Shown: positions 17,888 to 26,397 of the stretch, one piece after another
Layout of the letters: each line of letters starts with the position of its first letter
Position numbering within the stretch: the first letter of the stretch is position 1
Origin: Insulibacter thermoxylanivorax
Lineage (GTDB): Bacteria > Bacillota > Bacilli > Paenibacillales > DA-C8
DNA length: 64,000 nt
Assembly (NCBI RefSeq): GCF_015472005.1
Contig: NZ_BMAQ01000004.1
Location: forward strand, 83,741 to 147,740
Direction: 5' to 3'
Notes under the pieces: model-generated
Told to the model about the DNA's origin: nothing
Database searches by the model: none
Seen by the model: the letters and a program-made list of their open reading frames with translations, nothing else
Program-made: the position numbers and the translations under genes

Positions 17888-18643
17888 ATGCGATCCTACT
17901 TGCACTGTATCTTGGCAGAGACGATCAAACTCAGAAGACAACCGCTGCCGCTGATCCATCTGCTGGTCCCGTCAGCGGGTGCAGGGATCTTCCTAGCCTT
18001 TTATGCCTTCACACCCTATTCACCTGTTTCTAAAGCCTTAGCCTATATGCAGGTCCTGGCAGCCGCTTATCCTGTGATGATCGGGATCGTCTGCGCCATC
18101 GCTGCCGATCAAGAAGCAGCTGCCGGACAGTATCAGCAGCTGCTGACCCAGCCAAGCCGGCTTGTCCCTCTAGCAGGCAAGTTGACCCTTCTTCTGGGCT
18201 TAGGTGTCGGCAGCTCAGTATTGGCCTCTGCGGGATTCGGAAGCGGCTTCCTCTATTGGCTGCGACAATCCCCCTTTGAATTGGGGTTTTACCTGAAAGC
18301 TGCCTGCATCCTCTTTGCAAGTACGGTGATTCTCTATGCGCTGCATCTTTATGTTGGATTAAGATTCGGCAGCGGCGCCTCGATCGGACTGGGAGTCATG
18401 GAGAGCCTCCTCGCTGCCCTCCTCCTCACCGGTTTGGGAGATCGCTTATGGATCTATGTTCCCTGCGCATGGGCTCCGCGCTTTATCACCCTCTGGATGC
18501 AAGCTGGGATCTCAGAGCATCCCCTCCCTGCGGAACTGCTGTTCAAGCAGGGGATCCTGCTCAGCACAGCCGGAACCCTCTTAAGCATGCTATTATTAGG
18601 GTGGTGGTTCTGCCGCTGGGAAGGCAGATTATCCCATGGATAA
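17888..18643 (+). CDS. Lantibiotic-immunity-type ABC permease (LanG/MutG-like)
   Basis: 251 residues with about six membrane segments. It begins MRSYLHCILAETIKLRRQ, then a hydrophobic stretch with LLVPSAGAGIFLAFYAF, in keeping with the MutG/EpiG family. It starts three bases after the preceding permease stop (GGGAGG at 17871-17876 upstream) and is translationally linked to it. Expected to form a heterodimeric channel with the LanE-like subunit. Confidence 0.8.
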   Translation: MRSYLHCILAETIKLRRQPLPLIHLLVPSAGAGIFLAFYAFTPYSPVSKALAYMQVLAAAYPVMIGIVCAIAADQEAAAGQYQQLLTQPSRLVPLAGKLTLLLGLGVGSSVLASAGFGSGFLYWLRQSPFELGFYLKAACILFASTVILYALHLYVGLRFGSGASIGLGVMESLLAALLLTGLGDRLWIYVPCAWAPRFITLWMQAGISEHPLPAELLFKQGILLSTAGTLLSMLLLGWWFCRWEGRLSHG

Positions 18644-18690
18644 CACGAGCAACAGTCTCTTCGTTAATAGCACGCAATATTAAGGAAGTG

Positions 18691-19356
18691 ATGTTCTTGG
18701 CTAATCTGCTGGCTGTCGATGATGAACCTGCGGTTCTGGCTCTGATCAAGAATATTCTCGAGAAGGACGGCCATCTCGTGACGACCATCTCCTCCCCAGC
18801 CGAGGTGTTGAACCTTCAGCTGGGAGCCTATGATCTGATCTTGCTCGACGTGATGATGCCGGAGATAGATGGCTTCACCCTCTGCCGCAAGATTCGCAGC
18901 AAGGTGGATGGTCCGATCCTGTTTCTCACAGCTAAATCCATGGAGCAGGATATCATGACAGGTTTAGGCGAGGGTGCCGATGATTATATCATCAAGCCCT
19001 TCGGCGCCGGTGAGCTTAGAGCCCGCGTCCATGCTCATCTCCGTCGTGAGAAACGGGAGCGGCGCAATCTTCTCTGCCTCGGTGAGATTACCTTTAATCT
19101 ATCCGGCAAAGAACTCATGGTTGGGGATCACATCGCCGCACTGACTAAGAGCGAATATGCCATCTGTGAGTTCCTAGCCATGAACAGAGGGCAGGTATTC
19201 TCCAAGGATCAGATCTATGATTCGGTCTTCGGCTATGACGGCAACAGCGATTATACCACGATCGTCGAACATATTAAGAATATACGCGCCAAACTGAAGC
19301 GCCTGGGAGCTGCACCGATTGAAACCGTATGGGGGATCGGATACCGATGGAGATGA
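18691..19356 (+). CDS. OmpR-family response regulator of the immunity locus
   Basis: Receiver domain at about 1-115 with acidic pair VDDEP, phosphoacceptor Asp in LILLDVMMPEIDG and Lys in YIIKPFGAGEL; winged-helix DNA-binding domain at about 130-220 (ALTKSEYAICEFL, VEHIKNIRAKL, TVWGIGYRW). ATG 18691 has AAGGAAG only two bases upstream; TTG 18697 (MANLLAVDDEP) is better spaced and may be the true start. Its stop overlaps the kinase start. By analogy with NisR/SpaR/CprR it should activate the adjacent transporter when the kinase senses peptide. An AATTC-TTA-GAATT dyad at 16377-16389 before the operon is a possible target. Confidence 0.88.
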   Translation: MFLANLLAVDDEPAVLALIKNILEKDGHLVTTISSPAEVLNLQLGAYDLILLDVMMPEIDGFTLCRKIRSKVDGPILFLTAKSMEQDIMTGLGEGADDYIIKPFGAGELRARVHAHLRREKRERRNLLCLGEITFNLSGKELMVGDHIAALTKSEYAICEFLAMNRGQVFSKDQIYDSVFGYDGNSDYTTIVEHIKNIRAKLKRLGAAPIETVWGIGYRWR

Positions 19357-20750
19357 GCTTTCGCCGCAAAAGGCAGAAAACCATAAAACTTCGCACGCTT
19401 TTTCTAAAGTATCTTGCTGTCTTCTGTGCCGGAACCATCGGCCTCGTCCTGGCCATCGTACTGATCTTCTCCGGCTTAATGACCATCGGTGCGATCCTGC
19501 CGGCCAATTATGCCGAGCAGCAGGTGATGCAGATCCGAGAGGAGATTCAAGCCGGGCAGCAGCCCGAGCTTGATGATCCGCACGCCTTGTTCCGTTACGC
19601 CAAGTACACGTTAGACGGCCGGCTGCTGGAACATAATCTCTCGAGCGAACAAGCCGCTGCCGCATGGAACCTGCTTGAAGACAGGGAGTTTATCTATCGT
19701 TATCCTTACAATTATGCCAAAGCCGTGAACGATCAGGACGTTTATATTCTTAGGTATTCGTTGTCTGCGCAATTCAACCATCCCGGCATGCAGAGAGTGC
19801 TGCCCAATGCGGAGATCTGCTTCATCGTCATCTTCTGCATCGCGTTCCTGATCGGGGTTGGACTGCTTGCCTCCTCCTTCGGACGCAAGCTGACGCTTAA
19901 GCTAAGCGGACTGCAAGAGGCCGCGAAGCACATTCAAAAGCAGGATCTGGCGTTTGCGATCCGATACAGCGGGATTGCAGAGATCGATCAGGTCTTGCAA
20001 TCCATGGATCAGATGAGAAACGCCCTGCGAAACTCCCTTGAACGGCAGTGGAAGCTCGAGCGGAGCCGGCGGCAGCAGGTGTCGGCACTGGCCCATGATG
20101 TGAAGACGCCGCTGACCATCGTCCGCGGCAATGCGGATCTCCTGGCGGAGACGGACCTCACCGCTGAACAGGAAGAATATGTGCGCTATATCGCTGAAAG
20201 CGCCGGGAAGATGGAGGACTATATCAACCGATTAATCGAGATCACCAAAGCCGAACATGCCGCCTCCTATCAACCTGTACACTTCACCATCTGCCCATTC
20301 ATCCAGAAGATCGAAGATCAGATGAACGCTTTAGCGGTGACCAAGTCCCTTGCTTGCAACGTCATCACCTGCGGTCTGCCGGATACCGTATATGGGGACC
20401 CTGGGCTGTTGGAGCGAGCTTTGATGAACGTCATAGCCAATGCCGTCGATCATTCTCCGTATGGCGGCAAGCTGACCTTCATAGCAGAGCAGATACCGGG
20501 AAGCATTCGCTTCTGCATTCGCGATGAAGGGCCCGGTTTCTCACCGGAAGCCCTGCGCCTTGCTGCAGAGCCGTTCTATATGGGCGATGCCTCGCGGGGG
20601 GCCAGCGGTCATTACGGCATGGGGCTCTACATCACGCAATTCGTCGCAGATCTGCACGGCGGCAAGCTGCTGATCGCCAACTCGGAAGCTGCGGGCGGCG
20701 GTGAAGTGAGCTTAACGCTTCCCTATGAAGAACCCGCACATGAAACATAA
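19353..20750 (+). CDS. Sensor histidine kinase of the immunity locus
   Basis: About 465 residues. Transmembrane helix near residues 16-40, an extracytoplasmic segment of roughly 120 residues, a second helix (IVIFCIAFLIGVGLLASSF), HAMP, HisKA with phosphoacceptor His in SALAHDVKTPLTIVRGN, and an ATPase domain with the N box (NVIANAVDHSP), G1 (DEGPGF) and G2 (HYGMGLYI). ATG 19353 overlaps the regulator stop (ATGA); in-frame ATGs at 19347 and 19329 are alternatives. The large outer domain fits direct peptide sensing as in NisK/SpaK, as opposed to BceS-type intramembrane kinases. Confidence 0.87.
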   Translation: MSFRRKRQKTIKLRTLFLKYLAVFCAGTIGLVLAIVLIFSGLMTIGAILPANYAEQQVMQIREEIQAGQQPELDDPHALFRYAKYTLDGRLLEHNLSSEQAAAAWNLLEDREFIYRYPYNYAKAVNDQDVYILRYSLSAQFNHPGMQRVLPNAEICFIVIFCIAFLIGVGLLASSFGRKLTLKLSGLQEAAKHIQKQDLAFAIRYSGIAEIDQVLQSMDQMRNALRNSLERQWKLERSRRQQVSALAHDVKTPLTIVRGNADLLAETDLTAEQEEYVRYIAESAGKMEDYINRLIEITKAEHAASYQPVHFTICPFIQKIEDQMNALAVTKSLACNVITCGLPDTVYGDPGLLERALMNVIANAVDHSPYGGKLTFIAEQIPGSIRFCIRDEGPGFSPEALRLAAEPFYMGDASRGASGHYGMGLYITQFVADLHGGKLLIANSEAAGGGEVSLTLPYEEPAHET

Positions 20751-20764
20751 ACATAAATAACCAA

Positions 20765-20782
20765 CCACTCCATAAGGAGTGG
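20765..20782 (+). terminator. Short hairpin after the immunity locus
   Basis: CCACTCC-ATAA-GGAGTGG followed by ATTTCTATT, 15 bases beyond the kinase stop. Confidence 0.6.
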
Positions 20783-20834
20783 ATTTCTATTCGCCTCGCA
20801 CCATTCCATATAAGGTATATTTTTGTATTATCCC

Positions 20835-20884
20835 TTTACTTTTCCATTCCTTCGGTGTATAGTACATTACATCAGTAATGTACT
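20835..20884 (+). promoter_or_regulatory. Promoter with overlapping GntR-type operator
   Basis: TTTACT (20835-20840), a 17-base spacer and TATAGT (20858-20863) form a good sigma-A promoter. A perfect palindrome AGTACATTAC-ATCA-GTAATGTACT (20861-20884) overlaps the -10 element and start point. It lies upstream of a YtrA-type GntR gene, so autorepression is the simplest reading. Confidence 0.75.
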
Positions 20885-20923
20885 AGGTATCAAGGTATCA
20901 TGCCGAGGTTAGGAGGTCTGACG

Positions 20924-21310
20924 GTGATTTTCCATTCGAATACAACCAAACCGCTCTACATCCAGATCGCAGAATGGCTGGAGAACGAGATCCTGTCCGG
21001 GAATATCAGACCTCATGAGAGGATTTATTCACAGTATCAGTTGGCAGAGATGTTCAACATCAACCCTGCTACCGCTGCTAAAGGGCTGAGCTTGTTATTG
21101 GAAGAGAATCTAGTGTACAAGAAACGGGGACTCGGCATGTTTGTCGCTGAAGATGCCCAAGCAAGGATCCAGGCCAAAAGGAAGGAGATCACCTTAAGAC
21201 AGCTCATCTATGACGTCGTGGGAGAAGCCGCTAATCTTGGTGTAAGTGAGGAGGATTTGATCGCTATGATCAAACAAGCCATCTCAGAGCGAAAGGATGG
21301 GACCTCATGA
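20924..21310 (+). CDS. YtrA-subfamily GntR transcriptional regulator
   Basis: 128 residues from GTG 20924. AGGAGG at 20911-20916 is seven bases upstream, which decides this start over the ATG at 20900. A GntR winged helix is clear (KPLYIQIAEWLENEIL, RIYSQYQLAEMFNINPATAAKGL, GLGMFV), followed by the short YtrA-type tail of about 50 residues. Such regulators repress their own ABC-transporter operon, often cell-wall antibiotic responsive. The next gene, which overlaps by four bases, is the collapsed remnant of that transporter, so this repressor may now control little except itself. Confidence 0.85.
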   Translation: MIFHSNTTKPLYIQIAEWLENEILSGNIRPHERIYSQYQLAEMFNINPATAAKGLSLLLEENLVYKKRGLGMFVAEDAQARIQAKRKEITLRQLIYDVVGEAANLGVSEEDLIAMIKQAISERKDGTS

Positions 21311-21981
21311 ATGTGATCGAGTGTCACCAATTAAGCAAGTACTATTACAGAAAACGCGCACTGCATAACCTGTCCTTCACCATCAAAGAACATACGATCA
21401 CCGGTCTAATCGGACGCAACGGCGCGGGCAAGACGACTTTGCTGCGAATCCTCGCGGGATACTATCGGCCGAGTTCAGGCAACCCCAAATCCCTGCGCGA
21501 CACGGATTTTTTCTTCGTGGCCAATCGCCTGACCAGCCATCTGTCCAATATCGCATTCTTGCTGACGGTAAGTCTATATGCCGGCATCACGGTGCCGCTC
21601 TTAGGCTCTTTGTTCAAGCTGATCATCTATTTAACCACTGATCGTTCGCTCATCTTATCCGGTGATGTCGTGTTATCTGCAGAAGAGTATGCCATTGGGA
21701 TGTGGGCGACGACCATGGCGGTCAGTTTATTATCGGCCATCGGTTATCTATGGAGCACGCTTATTCAACTCGTCAGACTATTCATAATCGTGCTTCCTGC
21801 AATTTTCATCAGCCTCCTCATGCTCAATATCTCCGGTGAATTCGAATTAATATATATGATGTTCCAATTCTATGCCGAGGAAACCTCACTCCTCGTATAT
21901 AGCTGCAAGATCATCGCCACCTTGGTCGTCCTCTATACATCTGTCGTCATCCTAACGAGCCGATTGGAGGTTGGAAGATGA
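21307..21981 (+). pseudogene. Chimeric remnant: N-terminus of ABC ATPase fused to C-terminus of its permease
   Basis: The 224-residue frame starts as a normal ABC ATPase (MNVIECHQLSKYYYRK; Walker A GRNGAGKTT at about 36-44; ILAGYYRPSSG) and then, near residue 60, switches to NPKSLRDTDFFFVANRL and a series of hydrophobic helices typical of a permease C-terminus. The ABC signature, Walker B and switch are missing. The simplest reading is an in-frame deletion of well over 1 kb joining two adjacent genes of a YtrA-type operon. A further short frame (MIVLSIFLS) overlaps its stop as ATGA, suggesting a third gene that is also destroyed. The product cannot be a working ATPase. Confidence 0.75.
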
Positions 21982-22409
21982 TTGTTCTCTCGATCTTTTT
22001 ATCTTGAAGTTCCGCCTCATCTCGATGTTGAGATGCTTCAAGGAATGTTAGTGAAGATTGAGGAGTAAGGACAGCCCATTTTCATGTGTGTATGAACATG
22101 CTGGCGAGCAGATTCGAAGTTGGTGTGTGAAGATGGCAGGTGAGTGAGTCGGCTGGCGCGTGAGATGGCAGATCCTGTTGTCTCAGAGAGCATATACGGA
22201 TAGCGGAATTGGTAAATGAATGATCCTCCGCCCTAATCGACGATAGGTTTCATAAACAATTGTGGCAAGCAGAGAATATTTGGTTGTAATCTTATGCGAA
22301 TTGTAAGTTTCATGTAAATAACATTATAAAAAAGAAAATGCATCAACATTTGACAAAATATTTATGTAGTATTATCCTATATTAGGGAATATCCCCCATT
22401 TAATAGGGG
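21982..22409. other. Decayed or non-coding stretch
   Basis: About 430 bases. The first 100 carry short frames that look like leftovers of the ABC operon (for example YLEVPPHLDVEMLQ ending in KIEE before a stop at 22066-22068). The remainder shows no gene until the promoter at 22350. Confidence 0.4.
22350..22378 (+). promoter_or_regulatory. Sigma-A promoter of a small transcription unit
   Basis: TTGACA (22350-22355), a 17-base spacer and TATCCT (22373-22378). A small ORF and a strong terminator follow. Confidence 0.65.
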
Positions 22410-22411
22410 TT

Positions 22412-22630
22412 ATGACATCCAGAATTCACATAAAACACAACAATTACTTGTGGGGTGATATAAATTTAACTCGAACAGTAACAGCCTCAGCCTCTGGAAC
22501 GGTATCTGCATCTGCGATTGCTCGAGCGGAATACGTCCCAGCAGTGTTTCTTTCTGCAAGAGGCGATCATAGCATTTTTTTCGTCCGGGGCACAGAGCAT
22601 TATAAGTGGGGAGCAGAAACAAATCTTTAA
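22412..22630 (+). CDS. Small protein of unknown function (72 residues)
   Basis: Lies between a good promoter (22350-22378) and a strong terminator (22647-22685), which is the main reason to take it as real. The product is polar and rich in Ser, Thr and Ala (NLTRTVTASASGTVSASA), then AEYVPAVFLSARGDH and a C-terminal HYKWGAETNL; no signal peptide or membrane helix. The ribosome binding site is poor (AGGGG three bases before ATG), so a downstream start or an untranslated small RNA is also possible. No family recognised. Confidence 0.35.
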   Translation: MTSRIHIKHNNYLWGDINLTRTVTASASGTVSASAIARAEYVPAVFLSARGDHSIFFVRGTEHYKWGAETNL

Positions 22631-22646
22631 GTAATGCTAAGAACTT

Positions 22647-22685
22647 AGTGCCTTAGATAAGAGGGAAGCCTCTTACTAAGGCACT
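22647..22685 (+). terminator. Strong terminator hairpin
   Basis: Arms 22647-22664 and 22669-22685 pair nearly perfectly (AGTGCCTTAG...AAGAGG with CCTCTTA...CTAAGGCACT) around a GAAG loop, then TTCGTCC. Confidence 0.75.
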
Positions 22686-22728
22686 TCGTCCATACATACC
22701 TATTTCGTTTATAGAGAGGGATGAGATA

Positions 22729-23940
22729 ATGAAAAGACTTATATATGCCGTGGTAACTCTATTATTTGCGATATTCATAACAGGCTGCAGTGAGCGCGAG
22801 GAGCTGCCAAACGACAATGTCTATCATCCTGAGGTGGACTTTCCATACATGTATGGCGACGGCTTATATGGTCTGGAGGTGGCAAGTTCACCAAACGGAT
22901 ATTACTTGCTTCACGATAATTTGATTTATTACTTGGACAAAGATACGATGCAACCTGTCATATTAGACAATAGACCTGATCATGGTTGTGATCATCAACC
23001 GAATAGTGAGAACTGTTATGCATATGTTGAACAAAGCGCGACTGGTTTAAAATTCATCCAATATTATAACTCCCATTTATACATAGCGGAGACGTTATTT
23101 GATCCCCAGATTTCTAAAGCTGGTTGGTATATGAAGTTATCACGAATCGACTTAGATGGCAAAAACAGAAAGGAAATCAAAACGTTTCCCATCCGTCCAA
23201 AATCCCTCGCTATTCATCGCGGCTATATTTATTATGCTATCGTAAGTGTTAGCAAGGAAAATGAAGAAAAGTTGGAAATTTTTCGCTCGAGTATTCAAAA
23301 ACCAAATGAAGAAGAACTGATTTATTCCGGAGAAGCAGATGGAATCGAGGATATATCGCCTATGACCCTGACCCCTTTTGGCAATCAAGTATATTGGGTT
23401 GGTTTTGGAAGGCGCGGATATGTAACGCAAAGATATGATTTGATCACAGGAGAAGTGGCAACATTGTGGGATCGCGGGGATGGCAGCAGCAGTTCATATT
23501 CGACGATCTCCGATCAAAGGATATATTTTAGTTACTTTTATGGCGATCCAACTGATCCGAGAGCTCTTGTTCAATATTCTTCTAATCTTGCAGGGGATGA
23601 TATACAAGAAGAAGTAACTATCAGTCAACATCCGCCGATTATTTATTATTTCCTTAAAGATCAGAATTACACCTATATTCGTCCAGTTGATGGTTACGCT
23701 GATCTTCTTCCTCAAGATGTTCCTTATGAATTAGCGGTTTTTAAAGATGGCAAGAAAATACACGCACTCGATTTAACCCCTTTGACGAACTTTCTCGACG
23801 TGTATGTAGGTGATGAACGTTATATGTTTGTTAGTTATGATGACAATACGAAGTCCGGATTTTATTATATCGACAAGCAAAAATTCGAAACACAAGAAGC
23901 TGCATTTATTCCTTTGCTGGAGACTGTGAGAACGGAGTGA
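22729..23940 (+). CDS. Lipoprotein of unknown function, possible beta-propeller
   Basis: 403 residues. The N-terminus MKRLIYAVVTLLFAIFITGC is a lipoprotein signal peptide with the lipobox ITGC, so the mature protein is anchored outside the membrane at Cys20. The body alternates short beta-like segments with repeated patterns such as NLIYYLDKDTMQP, RIDLDGKNRKEI, RYDLITGEV and YIDKQKF, resembling the six- or seven-bladed DUF5050/TolB-type propellers, but I cannot assign a family firmly. AGAGAGGGATG lies before ATG 22729. It is followed by a large permease and an ATPase on the same strand, so it may be the extracellular partner of that transporter. The region is visibly AT-richer than its neighbours. 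Confidence 0.7.
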   Translation: MKRLIYAVVTLLFAIFITGCSEREELPNDNVYHPEVDFPYMYGDGLYGLEVASSPNGYYLLHDNLIYYLDKDTMQPVILDNRPDHGCDHQPNSENCYAYVEQSATGLKFIQYYNSHLYIAETLFDPQISKAGWYMKLSRIDLDGKNRKEIKTFPIRPKSLAIHRGYIYYAIVSVSKENEEKLEIFRSSIQKPNEEELIYSGEADGIEDISPMTLTPFGNQVYWVGFGRRGYVTQRYDLITGEVATLWDRGDGSSSSYSTISDQRIYFSYFYGDPTDPRALVQYSSNLAGDDIQEEVTISQHPPIIYYFLKDQNYTYIRPVDGYADLLPQDVPYELAVFKDGKKIHALDLTPLTNFLDVYVGDERYMFVSYDDNTKSGFYYIDKQKFETQEAAFIPLLETVRTE

Positions 23941-23983
23941 TTTCCCAAGGATGATTTCCTGCATTTGACTAAGGGGCGCTTGT

Positions 23984-26395
23984 ATGAAGCTGATTGGTTA
24001 CGAATTCTATAAAATTTCAAAAAAACGGATTGTGTTGCTGTTATCCTTCTTTCTATTAGTGATTAATGGCGTATTTTATGTATATGAACAATATAAAACA
24101 AACGAAACACTCATCCAGGATCTTCAAGCATATAAACAGCAAGAACAGAAATATGAAGGCATATCGCCTGAAGAAGGATGGCAACTGACATCCGCACAAT
24201 ATGAGCAGCTGAATCTATTCCAACAGTTTGTTCAAGCAGATGTATTTTCTGATGATCCTGTATGGCAATCTTTCATGGAAGAATTGATCAAGGAACAAGA
24301 AGATACATACCAGCAATACTTAGAGAGCCCGTATTACAATCATGCCGATGCGATCCGACGAGATGCCTTTATTAATGAACGGCTAAAATCTCAATTTGAA
24401 CACGCCCTTCATTTCCAAGAGAAGATCATGACTATGGAAGATCGGGCAAAGGATATGGTGTCGGTTTCTATATTTAATGACAAACACTCATTTTCTTATC
24501 GCAATATTGTGAAAACTGTTGAGGATTTTAAACCACTCAGAGGGTTGCCGTTCCAACTGGGGTTGGAAGAGGGTGTGGTTACCGGATCGAATTTCAGGCC
24601 GACAGATCTCTGTATGGCTGTTATCCTTTTACTCCTTGCATCGGTGTTGTTCTATGTCGAAAAGGAGGAAGGGCTTGTCCCTCTTATTCGCGCTGCTCGT
24701 CATGGAAAGCTTCGCACATTTGGAGCAAAGTTTACTGTACTCACGATTTGCACAATTGGTCTATCTTTGCTTTATTATGGGTCTATTCTGTTTCTGGCCG
24801 GGCGAATCTATGGGTTTGGCGATCTCTCGCGGTATATCCAATCGATGAGCGCCTTCGATCATGCTGTTGAACCGCTCACCGCAGGTCAGTATTTACTCTT
24901 TTATTTGGCAGCGAAGATCATCGTCAATGTTTTATTGGCATGGTTAATAACCGCATTGTTTGTTTCGCTGGGTCACATTTCGAGAATATATATCGTATTA
25001 ACCCTGTTCATCGCAGCCAACTTCCTATGTTATGTACTTATTCATCCGAACTCCTATATGAACGTTTTGAAATATATCAATCTAATTGCTTTTTATGATT
25101 TCTTTCATTTGATCTCGGATTATCGAAACTTAAACATACTCGGTTATCCCATTCGCAAAGACACATTAACCTTTGTCAGCTGGGGGATCTTAGCGATTGT
25201 GTTGCCGGCAGTCAGTGCTTGGTTCTTTGTAAGACAATCTGGAACGATCACAAGACCAGCTCCATGGCGCTGGATAGCTGGATGGAAAGCTTGGTTATGG
25301 AATAATAAACGGACGAATTCACTTATTATGCATGAATGGTTTAAGCTGCTCATTGTCGGCAAGTCTATCTTCGTTTTTCTTATCGCTTTCATCTATATGT
25401 ATCAACACATCGAGCAAGATGAACGGCGATATGATGTGGAAACCGGCACCTATAATCATTATATATCGATCTTAAATGGAAAATTAACGGACCATAAGCT
25501 TCAATTGATCCAGAACGAACTCGATCAATTTGCAGAACTTCCAAATCAATTGAACCATTTAAAAGCGAGTTTGGATGCAGGAGAGATTGACTTATTAACC
25601 TATAATCAAGAAAAGTATGAGATTGAACGATATTTAAACCGGCAGCGCGCGTTCCAATATGTCATTGAACAACGTGATTATCTAATCCGGTTACAAGAGC
25701 ATAAGGGAATCACCGGCGGTTTTGTGAATACAATGACGAGCGATGCCTTATTTAACAGAAAACAGGAACAGATTAGAGATGGCATCACGTATTTGATCTT
25801 ATTGATTGTCGGACTAGCCCCTTTATTTCCCATAGATGTGAAATACGGATTCATGAGCATCATCTGGAGCAGTTCCAAAGGCAGATGGCGGATGTTTGCG
25901 ATCAAGTACATCATAGCCTATTTATACGCAATAGGTTTGTTCGTGCTGATGCAATTTCCCAAATACTTCAATGTGATCGTTCACCTGCCTTCAATCGATT
26001 GGAAATTGCCCGTTCAAAGTATTGAAGTATTAGGCCACGTCAATTGGCCAGTCAGTATATTAGCCTATGTGATCATTACGAATTTGCTTCAAATATGCGG
26101 TGTGCTCATGATCGTTCATGTCATTTTGATGTGTGCCGTTTTAGTGAGGAAACAGATGTTTATGTTGATAGCGGCGACATCACTAACGGTTCTGCCGCTG
26201 AGTCTTGAGTATTTCGAACTATCAATGATTAGCAAGTATAGTTTTAATTTTATCTTCTTGTTGTATGACAAGTTTCATTCAGTCTCTTATGAAACAGGGA
26301 TTGGCTTATACTTTGGCACACTGCTTGTGATTGGCACAGCGGCTTTTTGGGCGGCTTGGTCGGTGATCAATCGGTCGGAATGGAGGGTCGTTTAA
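23984..26395 (+). CDS. Large ABC-transporter permease, tandem two-half form
   Basis: 803 residues. Two similar halves, each starting with a cytoplasmic segment and a membrane helix (MKLIGYEFYKISKKRIVLLL at 1-20; HEWFKLLIVGKSIFVFLIAF around 445-465), a long soluble outer loop rich in Gln/Glu and Tyr (about 40-170 and 470-580), and then five or so helices. This looks like two ABC-2 type permease domains fused in one chain. AAGGGGCG precedes ATG 23984. It lies between the lipoprotein and the ATPase, which starts three bases after its stop. Substrate unknown; export or cell-envelope work is likely. Confidence 0.7.
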   Translation: MKLIGYEFYKISKKRIVLLLSFFLLVINGVFYVYEQYKTNETLIQDLQAYKQQEQKYEGISPEEGWQLTSAQYEQLNLFQQFVQADVFSDDPVWQSFMEELIKEQEDTYQQYLESPYYNHADAIRRDAFINERLKSQFEHALHFQEKIMTMEDRAKDMVSVSIFNDKHSFSYRNIVKTVEDFKPLRGLPFQLGLEEGVVTGSNFRPTDLCMAVILLLLASVLFYVEKEEGLVPLIRAARHGKLRTFGAKFTVLTICTIGLSLLYYGSILFLAGRIYGFGDLSRYIQSMSAFDHAVEPLTAGQYLLFYLAAKIIVNVLLAWLITALFVSLGHISRIYIVLTLFIAANFLCYVLIHPNSYMNVLKYINLIAFYDFFHLISDYRNLNILGYPIRKDTLTFVSWGILAIVLPAVSAWFFVRQSGTITRPAPWRWIAGWKAWLWNNKRTNSLIMHEWFKLLIVGKSIFVFLIAFIYMYQHIEQDERRYDVETGTYNHYISILNGKLTDHKLQLIQNELDQFAELPNQLNHLKASLDAGEIDLLTYNQEKYEIERYLNRQRAFQYVIEQRDYLIRLQEHKGITGGFVNTMTSDALFNRKQEQIRDGITYLILLIVGLAPLFPIDVKYGFMSIIWSSSKGRWRMFAIKYIIAYLYAIGLFVLMQFPKYFNVIVHLPSIDWKLPVQSIEVLGHVNWPVSILAYVIITNLLQICGVLMIVHVILMCAVLVRKQMFMLIAATSLTVLPLSLEYFELSMISKYSFNFIFLLYDKFHSVSYETGIGLYFGTLLVIGTAAFWAAWSVINRSEWRVV

Positions 26396-26397
26396 GC

